DNA from: CAVQND01 sp964653485
Lineage (GTDB): Bacteria > Verrucomicrobiota > Verrucomicrobiia > Limisphaerales > UBA8199
Direction of reading: 5' to 3'
NCBI GenBank assembly: GCA_964653485.1
Contig: CAZZFF010000012.1
Span: forward strand, 1 to 64,000
DNA length: 64,000 nt
Shown here: positions 16,528 to 25,303 of the stretch, piece by piece
Layout: each line of letters opens with the position of its first letter
Numbering within the stretch: the stretch's first letter is position 1
Notes under the pieces: generated by a model
The model's input: the letters and a program-made list of their open reading frames with translations, nothing else
The model's database searches: none
Told to the model about the DNA's origin: nothing
Translations under genes and position numbers: made by a program

Positions 16528-19500
16528 CAGTGAGTTCCTCCGAAGTAATCCGGCATGGCCGGGTTTGGATTGCGCACGCGGGCCAGGTAGGTGGTGCGCG
16601 GCTTGGTCAGGAGCGCCTTGAGCACCGCGTAGTCCCGGTCCAACCCCTTGAGCCTCGAAACGCGGCTGTTCGGGTCGTTGATGTTTCCGAAGACGATGGC
16701 GTCGGCCGGACACGCCTGGGCGCAGGCAGTCGTAAAGGAATCGGTCGGCACGAGCACGTCGCCTGACGCGCCGGCCTTGTCTTTCTGGGCGATCTTGGCC
16801 TGCTCGATGCGCTGAATGCAGAAGGTGCATTTCTCCATCACACCCCGCATTCGCACGGTGACATCCGGGTTCTTGATCATCTTGATCAGGTCCCACTCGT
16901 CATCCCTGCGATGGCCGAACGGCCCAAGATAAAGGTGCTCGATGGGCCGCTTGTTGTAATCGAAGAAGTTGAAGCGCCGGACCTTGTAGGGGCAATTGTT
17001 CGAGCAGTACCGGGTCCCGACGCAACGGTTGTAAGTCATCACGTTGAGGCCCTCCTGGTCGTGGGAGGTGGCGTTGACGGGGCAGACGTTCTCGCAGGGC
17101 GCGGCCTCGCAATGCTGGCAAAGCATTGGCTGGGTGACGACCTGCGGATTATCGATCCACTTCTCGAACTGTTGTTCGGCCTCGGTCCGGAACGTGTCGA
17201 AAAAGCTCTCTTTGGCGTCCGGGCTGTCCTTGGCCTCCAGGGGCCGGCCCGCGTAGTAACGGTCAATCCTCAGCCAGTGCATCTCGCGCCCGCGCCCGAC
17301 CTGCTCTTTCCCGACGATGGGCACATTGTTCTCGCTCTGGCAGGCCAACATGCAGGCCGAACAACCGACGCACCGGTTCAAATCGATCGACATTCCCCAT
17401 TGGTGCAACCCCTTCCGCTTGGACTGATCGAATGGGTTCGGATACAGCGGCGCCACCACGGGCAAATCGCCTTCTTCTTCCGCATCCGGCTCTTTGGCGA
17501 AATCCGGGTGCTCCCGGTAGTGGTCCAGGTCCGCCTCGCGAACAATCGGGCGGCCCTCCAGCGACCAATGGGTCTGGGTGCAGAACACCGGCAAAGTCCC
17601 CTCGACCGCCTTCACGGCGGCGCCGAGAGCGATGTTCGGGCTGGAAGTTGTGCGCAATGGGTACACGTCGAACCCGACGCTGCGGCCCACCCGCCCGGTC
17701 TGGCGGCGCCCGTAGCCCAACGCCAGCCCCAGCGAGTAGTCAGCCATGCCCGGCTGCACCCAGACCGGCCCGCGCGCGCTCCGCTCGCCCAGCCTGACCT
17801 CCACCATGTCGGAGTCTTTCACCCCAAGCTCCACGGCCGTCTTCCGGCTCATCAGGACCACGTTATCCCAGACAATCTTGGTGACCGGGTCCGGCAGCTC
17901 CTGGAGCCAGCCGTTGTTGTTATAGCGCCCGTCGTCCAGGCTGTAGTCGCGATGGAACACCACCTCGAGCCTGTCCTTGCCCAATGGACTGGGCTGTTGG
18001 ACCCGGGCCAACCCTTCCGCCACGGCGGCTTCATTGAGGCTGACCTCGACCGGTCGCGCCGCCGAATTGGCCAGGAAACCGTCGTGCAGAAACTTCCGCC
18101 ACGCCGCCTCGAACGGGTCCGAGCCGCACAAGCCGGCAAAGGTCTCGCGCGTGATTCCGTAAGGGTCGGTCATCTTCGCCCCGGCGATGCGGGCCAGGAC
18201 CTCCAACTCGGTGAGGCCGCCGAAGAGCGGGGCAATCAAGGGCTGGACCGGCACCAGGGTGCCATCGCTCGTGCGGGCATCGCCCCAGGATTCGAGGTAA
18301 TGGGCCGCCGGGAGGTGCCAGTCGCAGACGGCGAAAGTCTCGTCTTCATAATAACCCAAGCGCACGACCGTCCTGGCCCGGCGCTGGGTTTTTGCCCAAT
18401 CCAGGTCCGCCGGGGCGCTATAGACGGGGTTGCCGCCAAGCACGACGAGCGTTTCGACTTGCCCGGCATTGAGCGCCTGGGCCAATTCGGGCAGGCCGCC
18501 CTCCTTGGCTTCCGGGGCGGGAAGGAAGAGGACCGTTTGGCCCAGGTTCCCCAGGGCCGCATTCATCGAGTGGGCCAGGAGGTGTACCTCGATGGGCTGC
18601 CGATACCCCGCCACTACGAGTGACCGGCCCCGGTTGGCGGCCAGGTCCTTGGCGCACGCTTCAACCCACTTCGCCATCCACTGCGCCTCGACCCCCGCGG
18701 CCTTTGCCAGCGCCTCGATACTTGAGCCGCCCGAGTTGCGGACCGCCGCCGCCAGGGCCGCCGCCAGTGGCGCCACGGCGCCCGCGGGCAGCCGCAGCCG
18801 ATGGTCCGCGTTGAAACCGGTGACACTCATCAGGCTCTCGGCGATGTAGAGCCGAACGGGCGAGTCTTCAGGCTTTTCCAGGCGGCGCCGCTGGGAGAAG
18901 CGGCGGATGTGATTGTGGACGTCCCCTTCAGAGCCAAGGAAATCGCAGTCCAGGGAAACCACCACGCTGGCCTTGTCAAGCTGCCAGTGCGGCCGGACCG
19001 GCTGGCCAAAGGCCAGCGTGGCGGCGCGGCGATGGATGTCCAAATCCACGGGGTCATGGATGTACCAGCGCGCCTGCGGCAATGCCTCGGTCAAGACCTT
19101 GCGGAGCCTGCTTCGAGAAGGCGAATTGTCGCGCTCGATCAGGAAGCAAAGCCCCTGGCCGCCGTTCTGGCCCGCCTTGCGTCCCAGTTCGGACAGGAAA
19201 TCCTGCGCGGCTTCGCGCGTGCAATTGTTCCCGCCCCGCACAAACCGCGAGGCGCGGTCGGGGTCGTAAAGATTGAGGATGGAGGCCTGCGCGAAGCGGT
19301 CCGTGCCGCCGTTGCTGTCCGGGTGCAGCCTGTTCCCTTCGATCTTGGTAGGCCGGCCGTCGTTGGACTTGACGACCAGTGGCACGGCGCTTCCGTGCGC
19401 CGGCATTGCCGTCGCGTAAAACTGCGGGACCCCATGCACGTAGTCTTCGGGCATTTTGCCGAACGGCTCCACCCTCTCCACCGGCCGGCGGCAGCCGCTG

Positions 19501-19784
19501 CCCGCAAACCCGACCCCGGCCAGCAGCAGCGAGGCCGACATCAGCCTCAGGAATTGCCGCCGCGACACCGGGTCGGCCCACTCGCTCGCCCCCTCCGGAA
19601 ACTCACGCTCGATCCATTGGCGGAATTGAGGCGTCTGCGCCAGTTCATCGAGACTGCGCCAATAAACGGGGCCGGATTCGGCCGAGCGGACGCCGCATCC
19701 CTGGGCCGCGCCCGTCACGCCCGCCATTTTCGGGGACCGGGTTTCTGGGTTCATTGGCTCGTTGGCTGTTCCTGTCGGGATCAT
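16527..19784 (-). CDS. actB: Alternative complex III subunit ActB (molybdopterin-like plus ferredoxin fusion)
   Basis: A 1085-aa iron-sulfur subunit. A twin-arginine signal (SRRQFLRLM, residues 74-82) leads into LAGVGFAGSGC98, so it may also be lipidated. The large N-terminal part resembles a molybdopterin oxidoreductase; in this family it carries no Mo cofactor. The C-terminal ferredoxin-like part has four cysteine clusters: CVGCSACMLAC (about 803), CQHCEAAPCENVC (about 885), CVGTRYCSNNC (about 918) and CTFC (about 985) with CAQAC (about 1020). The ATG at 19784 overlaps the ActA stop by 4 bp (ATGA), fixing the start. It relays electrons from quinol at ActC to haems of ActA/ActE. Confidence 0.94.
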   Translation of the reverse strand: MIPTGTANEPMNPETRSPKMAGVTGAAQGCGVRSAESGPVYWRSLDELAQTPQFRQWIEREFPEGASEWADPVSRRQFLRLMSASLLLAGVGFAGSGCRRPVERVEPFGKMPEDYVHGVPQFYATAMPAHGSAVPLVVKSNDGRPTKIEGNRLHPDSNGGTDRFAQASILNLYDPDRASRFVRGGNNCTREAAQDFLSELGRKAGQNGGQGLCFLIERDNSPSRSRLRKVLTEALPQARWYIHDPVDLDIHRRAATLAFGQPVRPHWQLDKASVVVSLDCDFLGSEGDVHNHIRRFSQRRRLEKPEDSPVRLYIAESLMSVTGFNADHRLRLPAGAVAPLAAALAAAVRNSGGSSIEALAKAAGVEAQWMAKWVEACAKDLAANRGRSLVVAGYRQPIEVHLLAHSMNAALGNLGQTVLFLPAPEAKEGGLPELAQALNAGQVETLVVLGGNPVYSAPADLDWAKTQRRARTVVRLGYYEDETFAVCDWHLPAAHYLESWGDARTSDGTLVPVQPLIAPLFGGLTELEVLARIAGAKMTDPYGITRETFAGLCGSDPFEAAWRKFLHDGFLANSAARPVEVSLNEAAVAEGLARVQQPSPLGKDRLEVVFHRDYSLDDGRYNNNGWLQELPDPVTKIVWDNVVLMSRKTAVELGVKDSDMVEVRLGERSARGPVWVQPGMADYSLGLALGYGRRQTGRVGRSVGFDVYPLRTTSSPNIALGAAVKAVEGTLPVFCTQTHWSLEGRPIVREADLDHYREHPDFAKEPDAEEEGDLPVVAPLYPNPFDQSKRKGLHQWGMSIDLNRCVGCSACMLACQSENNVPIVGKEQVGRGREMHWLRIDRYYAGRPLEAKDSPDAKESFFDTFRTEAEQQFEKWIDNPQVVTQPMLCQHCEAAPCENVCPVNATSHDQEGLNVMTYNRCVGTRYCSNNCPYKVRRFNFFDYNKRPIEHLYLGPFGHRRDDEWDLIKMIKNPDVTVRMRGVMEKCTFCIQRIEQAKIAQKDKAGASGDVLVPTDSFTTACAQACPADAIVFGNINDPNSRVSRLKGLDRDYAVLKALLTKPRTTYLARVRNPNPAMPDYFGGTH

Positions 19785-20449
19785 CGATGGCAAGCGGAGC
19801 AATTCTGCAAGGATTCGACCTTCCAATCGTGAACCATCTTCTCGCCGTTCGCCTTCTGCAGCCGGGCGTTTTCCTCGGCATTGTCGCTCCATTTCCAGTT
19901 CAGGTCGGTGATCTTGTCCGGGGGCCGGATTTTCGCCGCGGGGTTGCGGTGGCAATCGAGGCAGAAGGTCATGCTCAGAGGTTGAAAATGATAGACCTCT
20001 TCCATCTGGTCGATTCGTCCGTGGCATTCGACGCAACTGATGCCGCGGCCCACATGCACGGAGTGGTTGAAATAGACGAAATCCGGCACGCGATGAATTT
20101 GGACCCAGGGTATGGGCCGCCCGCTTTGCGCGCTCTCGCGCACCAATTCCAGCCGCGGGTCGTCCTTGAGCACCTGGTTGTGGCAGTTCATGCAGGTCGA
20201 ACTCGCCGGGATATTCGAATACCAGGACCGCTCGACCGCATTGTGGCAGTAGCGGCAATCCAGGCCAAGCTGGCCCGCGTGTGTGGCATGCGAAAAGGCC
20301 ACCGGCTGAACCGGCTGGTAGCCGACCCGCGAATACTTCGGCGTCAGGTAATACCACATCCCGGCCACCACAGCGGTGCCCGTGAGCAGCGTCCCGGTGA
20401 TCATCATCACCGGCAGCCGGTTGGTCCACTTCGGAAAAATTGCCGACAT
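19781..20449 (-). CDS. actA: Alternative complex III subunit ActA (pentahaem cytochrome c)
   Basis: A 222-aa cytochrome with an N-terminal membrane anchor (LPVMMITGTLLTGTAVVAGMW, residues 12-32). It has exactly five CXXCH motifs: CRYCH 65-69, CMNCH 86-90, CVECH 139-143, CLDCH 163-167 and CSACH 217-221. Additional histidines (His54, His57, His129, His132) can serve as distal ligands. ActA is first in the operon, as in characterised alternative complex III clusters. The ATG at 20449 has AGGA about 8 bases upstream; a further in-frame ATG at 20548 adds 33 residues with no signal-peptide character. Confidence 0.94.
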   Translation of the reverse strand: MSAIFPKWTNRLPVMMITGTLLTGTAVVAGMWYYLTPKYSRVGYQPVQPVAFSHATHAGQLGLDCRYCHNAVERSWYSNIPASSTCMNCHNQVLKDDPRLELVRESAQSGRPIPWVQIHRVPDFVYFNHSVHVGRGISCVECHGRIDQMEEVYHFQPLSMTFCLDCHRNPAAKIRPPDKITDLNWKWSDNAEENARLQKANGEKMVHDWKVESLQNCSACHR

Positions 20450-20739
20450 CTCAACGATCCTGCGCCAAAACATTCCCCGCGCGCGGCTATACCCTTGCCG
20501 CACGGGGGGCGCGGCTACTGTAAATTCCTCTAGCCCCGGATGCCGCACCGCGCAAGGGCGAGCGGTGAGATTTTTTCAGATATAGGCACTGGTTATGGTG
20601 TACATTAGTTTATTAGACTCCTTTGGAATTCAACAGGGCGCGCGACGGAATCGTTCGTTTCCTTCGCTTCCTTGGTGTCCACGACCCGCCGAATCACAAG
20701 GCTCAACTCCCGGCGCGGTCAGGAGGAGCATTGCCGCCG

Positions 20740-21215
20740 CGAAGTTAAAAACAAATGCTCGTTTTTCGTGTTCATAGACCCATGGACCGGGGTGTCCGTC
20801 CAAAAACCCCACATTCCATCGCCCTCCATGGCGGCGCGGGTACGCCTGGACAAGCGGAATATCCGCCGGCACAGCGGGCACACGGTTCATGATCTCGGCA
20901 TAGCAGGTCCAATTGAAGGCCAAGCATAGCGTAGGTCATCCGCTGGGGATTCCATCGGTCGTGTAGGGCCCCTGATCGGGGTGGTTCGGGTACAAGACCG
21001 CGTCGGTCATCGCAATCATTTCGCTCGGGACGGCCACCTCATTGTCATGGACCGGCGCAATCGAGGGGCCTGGGGCAAGACCCAGGCCATTCGTGTCCGC
21101 TAGAGAACCCGCCAACATTTCCAGCCCATCGTCATTGTAGCCGTAACTTCCGAAATGGATCAGGAGGCCGACTCCTGCTTGGATGTCCCTCGCAACGCCA
21201 AGTGCGCCTTCCCAG
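20740..21215 (-). pseudogene. Decayed DUF1559 / H-X9-DG pilin-like gene
   Basis: The minus strand encodes remnants of a verrucomicrobial/planctomycetal type II-pilin-like family. One frame reads LIHFGSYGYNDDG, then VHDNEVAVPSEMIAMTDAVL, and stops at 20936. A shifted frame continues with RRHGGRWNVGFLDGH, in which a His is followed by exactly nine residues and then Asp-Gly, the H-X9-DG C-terminal signature. The N-terminal pilin methylation motif and start are missing. A frameshift plus in-frame stop separate the two halves, so this is a pseudogene. The rest of 20450-20739 shows no convincing gene. Confidence 0.65.
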
Positions 21216-21218
21216 TCT

Positions 21219-21638
21219 TCAGTTCCTTGCCTGGAAATCGTAAAGGTCGATGTCCTTGAACTTCCTCAAATCCTTGTCGAAGGAGGCAACCATGTCCTTG
21301 GCCCGCGCGGCCGACGCCGCCAGATAGGCGTCGCCGAAATCCACTTCCTCCGAAATAACCCTTTGGAGCGAGTCCACCAGGCACTCTTCCTCTTCCAACT
21401 CCACCGCTCCGGCCAACGCGAACGGCAACAACTTCTCCGCCGCTTCCGCCTGCGACAGCTTGTAGAACGAGGTCAGCGCAAAAAACACTTCATTGATGGT
21501 CACGGCTGTGACGAAAAGCCTGACGCTCCCCGCCTTCGCCTTCTCAAACAATCCGGCCGCCGCCGGAGACTGCTTCGCGTCGTCGTTGCGCAGGAAGCGC
21601 AAGATGACGTTCGCATCCAGGCGTATGCGCTGGCTCAT
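21219..21638 (-). CDS. vapC: PIN-domain ribonuclease toxin (VapC-like)
   Basis: A 139-aa PIN-domain protein. The acidic metal-binding residues are in place: Asp8 in RLDANVILRFL, Glu50 in VTINEVFFAL, Asp103 in FGDAYLAA and Asp121 in ASFDKDLRKF. These VapC toxins are Mg2+-dependent RNases that cleave specific RNAs (often tRNA); the target here is unknown. The start overlaps the AbrB-type antitoxin stop by 4 bp (ATGA), the usual antitoxin-toxin layout. It abuts the decayed pilin-like gene downstream. Confidence 0.88.
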   Translation of the reverse strand: MSQRIRLDANVILRFLRNDDAKQSPAAAGLFEKAKAGSVRLFVTAVTINEVFFALTSFYKLSQAEAAEKLLPFALAGAVELEEEECLVDSLQRVISEEVDFGDAYLAASAARAKDMVASFDKDLRKFKDIDLYDFQARN

Positions 21639-21880
21639 TGCGAGAGCCCTTCTTTAGCCGCATTGCGGCCCAATTCGCGGCGCGCCTTCTCCTTTTCGTC
21701 GGGGTCGCGGGGCTTGCCGTCCGATGCGCTGCCCAGCAGCGACATAATGTCGGGCGCGGGGGAAACCCTTGCGCTCCCGTCGGGGTTCCGGCGCCACAAT
21801 ACCCTGGATGTTCGCCACAGTTTTATGAATTCCCTTGGTATTGTCGTTTGGCCCTTGCTGGATATTGTAGTCCTTACCAT
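21635..21880 (-). CDS. AbrB/MazE-type (SpoVT-AbrB) antitoxin
   Basis: An 81-aa protein. The N-terminus MVRTTISSKGQTTIPREF is a canonical SpoVT-AbrB swapped-hairpin DNA-binding motif, followed by LWRTSRVLWRRNPDGSARV. The polar C-terminal half would wrap the VapC partner. The ATG at 21880 is chosen because the motif starts immediately after it and a GGTGAG sits just upstream; the longer in-frame extension has no family character. Coupled to the PIN toxin by an ATGA overlap; by analogy it neutralises the toxin and represses the operon. Confidence 0.82.
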   Translation of the reverse strand: MVRTTISSKGQTTIPREFIKLWRTSRVLWRRNPDGSARVSPAPDIMSLLGSASDGKPRDPDEKEKARRELGRNAAKEGLSQ

Positions 21881-22139
21881 ACTCACCAAGTAAAGCCGTT
21901 TGGAGCAGCTTGTCAAAGTTCTTTGCGCTTTACCATCGAAGGCTCGAAGGCCTTTGAAAATAGTGCGCATATTGGGGTTGACACCTACCCCATGCCTGAG
22001 CAGCATCCGGCAAAATTCATAAGACAATGAGAGTTCCCTGGAAGCAGTTCTCCGTTAACCGCCCGGTTTGGACAGCCAATGGCATTGCGGAAGCAGGACC
22101 CCCCCCCGCCGGCAGGTCTCCGAGCGAAAAGGCGTGGGC

Positions 22140-23450
22140 ATGAAGAATACGTTCCTGTTGCTCGGACTGTTTTTTGCCGTGGGAGCGGGGTTCGTCGGCC
22201 GGGCCGGCGTCACCGGCACGTGGAGGGCCGAAGATGTTGCGTTTGCTCCCTGGACGTTCACATTGAGGGCAGAGGGCGCCAAAGTGACGGGCACGGTGAG
22301 CCAAGGAGCGTCCAGCGGGACGATGACAACAACGCTGACGGGGGCCACCGTGATTTCCGACGGCGCCATAGAGGGAGATAAGGTCTCTTTTAAGTGCGAC
22401 AGTCCTGATGGCGGCCGCACGATTAGCTTCTCCGGAGTGATGGCTGGTGACATCATTACTTTCACGCGCTCGGTGAAGGTTCAACCCGGCGCTTTTCCAG
22501 GGATGAACGGAGTTTACGGCGCGTCCGGCGCGTCCCATTTCACGGCAAAGCGTGTGGGGGCCTCGACGGCGGAGATGCAGCCCCTTCCGACCGTTGCGGC
22601 AGTTGGTTCCGGAGGTGCTCCGTCCGGCGATCTGAGAATCGTTTTTCTAGGCACCGGAACCCCCATTCCCGACCCGGATCGCTCCGGTCCGTCAGTGGCA
22701 GTGGTCGCCGGGACACAAGCCTATCTGGTGGATGCCGGCCCCGGCGTGGTGCGCCGAGCGGCGGCAGCCGCGGCCCGAACGCAGATCAATGCGCTGCGTC
22801 CGCCTGCTCTGACGTTCCTGTTCCTGACGCATTTGCACTCGGACCACACGCTGGGCTATCCCGATTTGATCTTTACCCCCGCGGTGGTGGGCCGAGGAAA
22901 ACCCTTGGAGGTGTTCGGGCCGAAGGGAACGCAGGAAATGACCGACCACCTGATGGCCGCGTGGAAGAAGGACATGGATGTGCGAATCAACGGGCTGGAG
23001 CATGGAAACGCGAATGCATACAAAGTCAACGTGCATGAAATCGGGCCTGGAGTGGCGTACAAGGACGGAAACATCACCGTGAAAGCGTTTCTGGTGAAGC
23101 ACGCCACATGGGACCAGGCCTTTGGGTACCGGTTCGAAACGGCGGGCCGCAGCGTTGTGATTTCCGGCGACACAGCTCCCGCCTCAAGCGTCGCGGAAGC
23201 GTGCAACGGCTGCGACGTTCTGGTGCATGAAGTCTATTGCACTCCGCCGGGGCAGGACGGCGGCGCTTATTACCAGGCAGCGCACACCTCGGCTGCCGAA
23301 CTGGCCCAAATCGCCAGGCAGGCCAAGCCCAAGCTGCTGGTTCTCTATCATCAACTCTTCAACGGATGCAGCGAAGCCACGTTGCTGGAACAAGTGCAAC
23401 AAGGGTATGCGGGCGCCGTCGTATCAGCGAAAGATCTGGACATCTACTGA
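22140..23450 (+). CDS. Exported metallo-beta-lactamase-fold hydrolase with N-terminal beta domain
   Basis: A 436-aa secreted protein. A signal peptide (MKNTFLLLGLFFAVGAGFVG) is followed by a small beta-rich domain (about 22-135: GTWRAEDVAFAPWTFTLRA, then DGAIEGDKVSFKC). The MBL domain starts at about residue 180 (LRIVFLGTGTPIPDPDRSGP). It has the metal site His231-x-His233-x-Asp235-His236 in LTHLHSDHTLGYPD, plus ISGDTAPASS and YHQLFNG. The GTGTPxP lead-in and overall pattern resemble the RNase Z/arylsulfatase-like group; with a signal peptide an exported arylesterase or lactonase-like role is more plausible than tRNA processing. The ATG at 22140 was chosen for the signal peptide. Confidence 0.85.
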   Translation: MKNTFLLLGLFFAVGAGFVGRAGVTGTWRAEDVAFAPWTFTLRAEGAKVTGTVSQGASSGTMTTTLTGATVISDGAIEGDKVSFKCDSPDGGRTISFSGVMAGDIITFTRSVKVQPGAFPGMNGVYGASGASHFTAKRVGASTAEMQPLPTVAAVGSGGAPSGDLRIVFLGTGTPIPDPDRSGPSVAVVAGTQAYLVDAGPGVVRRAAAAAARTQINALRPPALTFLFLTHLHSDHTLGYPDLIFTPAVVGRGKPLEVFGPKGTQEMTDHLMAAWKKDMDVRINGLEHGNANAYKVNVHEIGPGVAYKDGNITVKAFLVKHATWDQAFGYRFETAGRSVVISGDTAPASSVAEACNGCDVLVHEVYCTPPGQDGGAYYQAAHTSAAELAQIARQAKPKLLVLYHQLFNGCSEATLLEQVQQGYAGAVVSAKDLDIY

Positions 23451-23539
23451 CATCCGCCTTTGGAGGAGAGATCAAACCCCGGACTGGTTCTCTCCCGACT
23501 CTCCTCCAGCCGCCGCGCTTCCGCCGCCGCTCAAATTCA

Positions 23540-25183
23540 TCACAATTGATGCGCGCGGTAAAAGCGCTGGGGGGCGCTGGTGACGGGGACGGCAAAGGAA
23601 CCCGTCCCGGTGACATTGGTAAGCGTGCCGATGCTGACCCACTGATTCGTGCCGGGGGCCAGGTCGGTGGCGGTCTCTATCTCGAACGCAAGTCCAGGCT
23701 CGCTCAGCAGGGTGAAGCTGGTTTGGCCGTTGGTAACTCCGGCGTTCGCCAAGGCCGGCGCGACCGTTTCGGCCAGCCTCACGTTGTCCAGGTCCCAGTA
23801 TCCGCCGGCAAGATCGAAACCAACCGTCGAGAGCAATTGGATGCCGATGTGCCGCCCTGCCCACGCGTCGGTGATCTTGACTCCAGGCATTTGGACCTGG
23901 CAATCAACCAGGTTGGTCGTGTTTGGAAAGAGGGCGGGAGTGTTGGTGACGGTCGCGGCGGCCACGGTGACGACGTTGTTCGAGGCATCGCGGTAATAAA
24001 GGCCGACCTGAAACGTCGCGCCGTTGGTCATTCCACCCCCGCCGCCAATCAGGCCGACCGTCAAACTGTAGGCCTTGCCTGCCGTGAAGGCGGCGCTCAG
24101 GGCGTGCGTCGGGGCGTTGGTCCCGGAGAAAGAGTTAAAGTCCTGGAACAGACCTACGCCGGGCAGGGCGAACATGAATGCCGCTTGGTGCCCGTCGCAG
24201 TTGTCAATGAATTCGCCGGGGAACGGGACGTTGTAAAATTCGCCCATCAGGTCGTCCCACGGGGTGTCGTCATTTTGGGTCGGGTCGTACCAAGCCGGCT
24301 GTGAGGATTTCTCCCAGTAGTCGATGTCGGGGGCGGCGTAGGGCGACACAGGCGGCACCGTGGGCGACTCAAAGGAGTAGTTTGGAACGTCTATTCCTTC
24401 AACCAGGCGGACGTTGTCCACGTCCCAATACCCGCTGGCCAGTGAGAGGTCGACTGTGGAAGCGAGCTGCACACCGATGTTCTGTCCGGCCCAGGGATCG
24501 CTCGGCTGCACGGTGGGCAGGTGGACCTGGTAATCAACGAAGTTGGTGGTGTCGGGAAAGGCGGCGACGGTGTTGGTGACGGTGGTGGCGGCCACGGCAA
24601 CCACGTTGTTGGACGCGTCGCGGTAATAAAGACTGATTTGGAACGTGGCACCCGGGGCCATGTTCCCGCCGCCGCCGATGAGGCCGACGGTGAGCGTGTA
24701 TGACCTGGCCGGATTGAACCGGGCGTTAAAGGCGTGGCTCGGCGCCGTGTTGGTGCCCGAAACCGAGTTGTAATCCTGGAACAGGGCGACATCGGGCAGC
24801 GCGAACACAAAGGCCGCCTGGTTGCCGTCGCAATTGCCGATGAATTCACCGGGAAACGGAACGTTGTAAAAGGTGCCGGTGAGGTCCTCCCAAGGAGTGT
24901 CGTCATTCTGGGCCGGGTCGTACCAGGCCGGTTGCGGAGACTTCTGCCACGAGTCAACCCCGGGCATCGCGTACGGCGACACGGGCGGAACCGCCGGGGA
25001 CTCGAACGAGTAGTTCGGCACATACAGGTTCCCGCCTTGAAGGGTTGTCCCAAGGCTCGCCAGAAGGCCCATGCCCAGAATGGCCGCCAGCACCGGGCTG
25101 CCGAACACTGAAGGGGTGGCCGCGCGGCGCCAGGATTTGCCTTGCCGGCCAGCGCGAGACATTGGTGTGGAGTCAGTCATCAT
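23540..25183 (-). CDS. Large exported protein with two tandem ~211-residue repeats
   Basis: A 547-aa secreted or surface protein. A basic N-region and hydrophobic segment (VLAAILGMGLLASLGTTLQG, about 31-50) form the export signal. Two near-identical domains follow, each starting with VPNYSFESPxVPPVSPYA (residues 55 and 266) and ending with GYWDxDNVRL. Shared inner blocks include AWYDPxQNDDTPWxDL and YNVPFPGEFI. They have the look of carbohydrate-binding-type jelly rolls. The last ~65 residues (FTLLSEPGLAFEIETATDL, ending APQRFYRAHQL) match the beta-rich C-terminal tail seen in two other large exported proteins of this window. No enzymatic motif is visible. Confidence 0.8.
   Translation of the reverse strand: MMTDSTPMSRAGRQGKSWRRAATPSVFGSPVLAAILGMGLLASLGTTLQGGNLYVPNYSFESPAVPPVSPYAMPGVDSWQKSPQPAWYDPAQNDDTPWEDLTGTFYNVPFPGEFIGNCDGNQAAFVFALPDVALFQDYNSVSGTNTAPSHAFNARFNPARSYTLTVGLIGGGGNMAPGATFQISLYYRDASNNVVAVAATTVTNTVAAFPDTTNFVDYQVHLPTVQPSDPWAGQNIGVQLASTVDLSLASGYWDVDNVRLVEGIDVPNYSFESPTVPPVSPYAAPDIDYWEKSSQPAWYDPTQNDDTPWDDLMGEFYNVPFPGEFIDNCDGHQAAFMFALPGVGLFQDFNSFSGTNAPTHALSAAFTAGKAYSLTVGLIGGGGGMTNGATFQVGLYYRDASNNVVTVAAATVTNTPALFPNTTNLVDCQVQMPGVKITDAWAGRHIGIQLLSTVGFDLAGGYWDLDNVRLAETVAPALANAGVTNGQTSFTLLSEPGLAFEIETATDLAPGTNQWVSIGTLTNVTGTGSFAVPVTSAPQRFYRAHQL
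23756..25021 (-). repeat. Intragenic tandem duplication, period about 633 bp
   Basis: Two direct copies (about 24389-25021 and 23756-24388) encode the repeated domain of the exported protein in this interval. Protein identity is high over the full 211 residues, so the duplication appears fairly recent or is kept homogenised. Confidence 0.8.
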
Positions 25184-25303
25184 CTTTAGTTATTGGACAG
25201 TGCCTTGGGTGTCCCCAACAGGCAAGTGAAATTTGGAGAGGACGCTTTCCTGCTTTACTCAGGCGCCAACGAGTCTCAGTCTAGACCTCACAAACAGCCA
25301 CGC

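Noticed and set aside
16528..16896. N-terminal extension of actC to 16896
   Set aside because: It would overlap the ferredoxin part of actB; the start MEAQTVPIK at 16527 fits the family and the one-base overlap.
19785..20429. N-terminal extension of actB to 20429
   Set aside because: The extra 215 residues overlap actA in another frame and have no homology; the ATGA overlap at 19781-19784 gives a convincing start.
21978..22006. Promoter with TTGACA at 21978 for the metallo-hydrolase gene
   Set aside because: The hexamer is perfect but no acceptable -10 lies 15-19 bp downstream.
22140..23450. RNase Z (tRNA 3' processing enzyme)
   Set aside because: The metal motif is shared, but a signal peptide and an extra N-terminal beta domain argue for an exported hydrolase.
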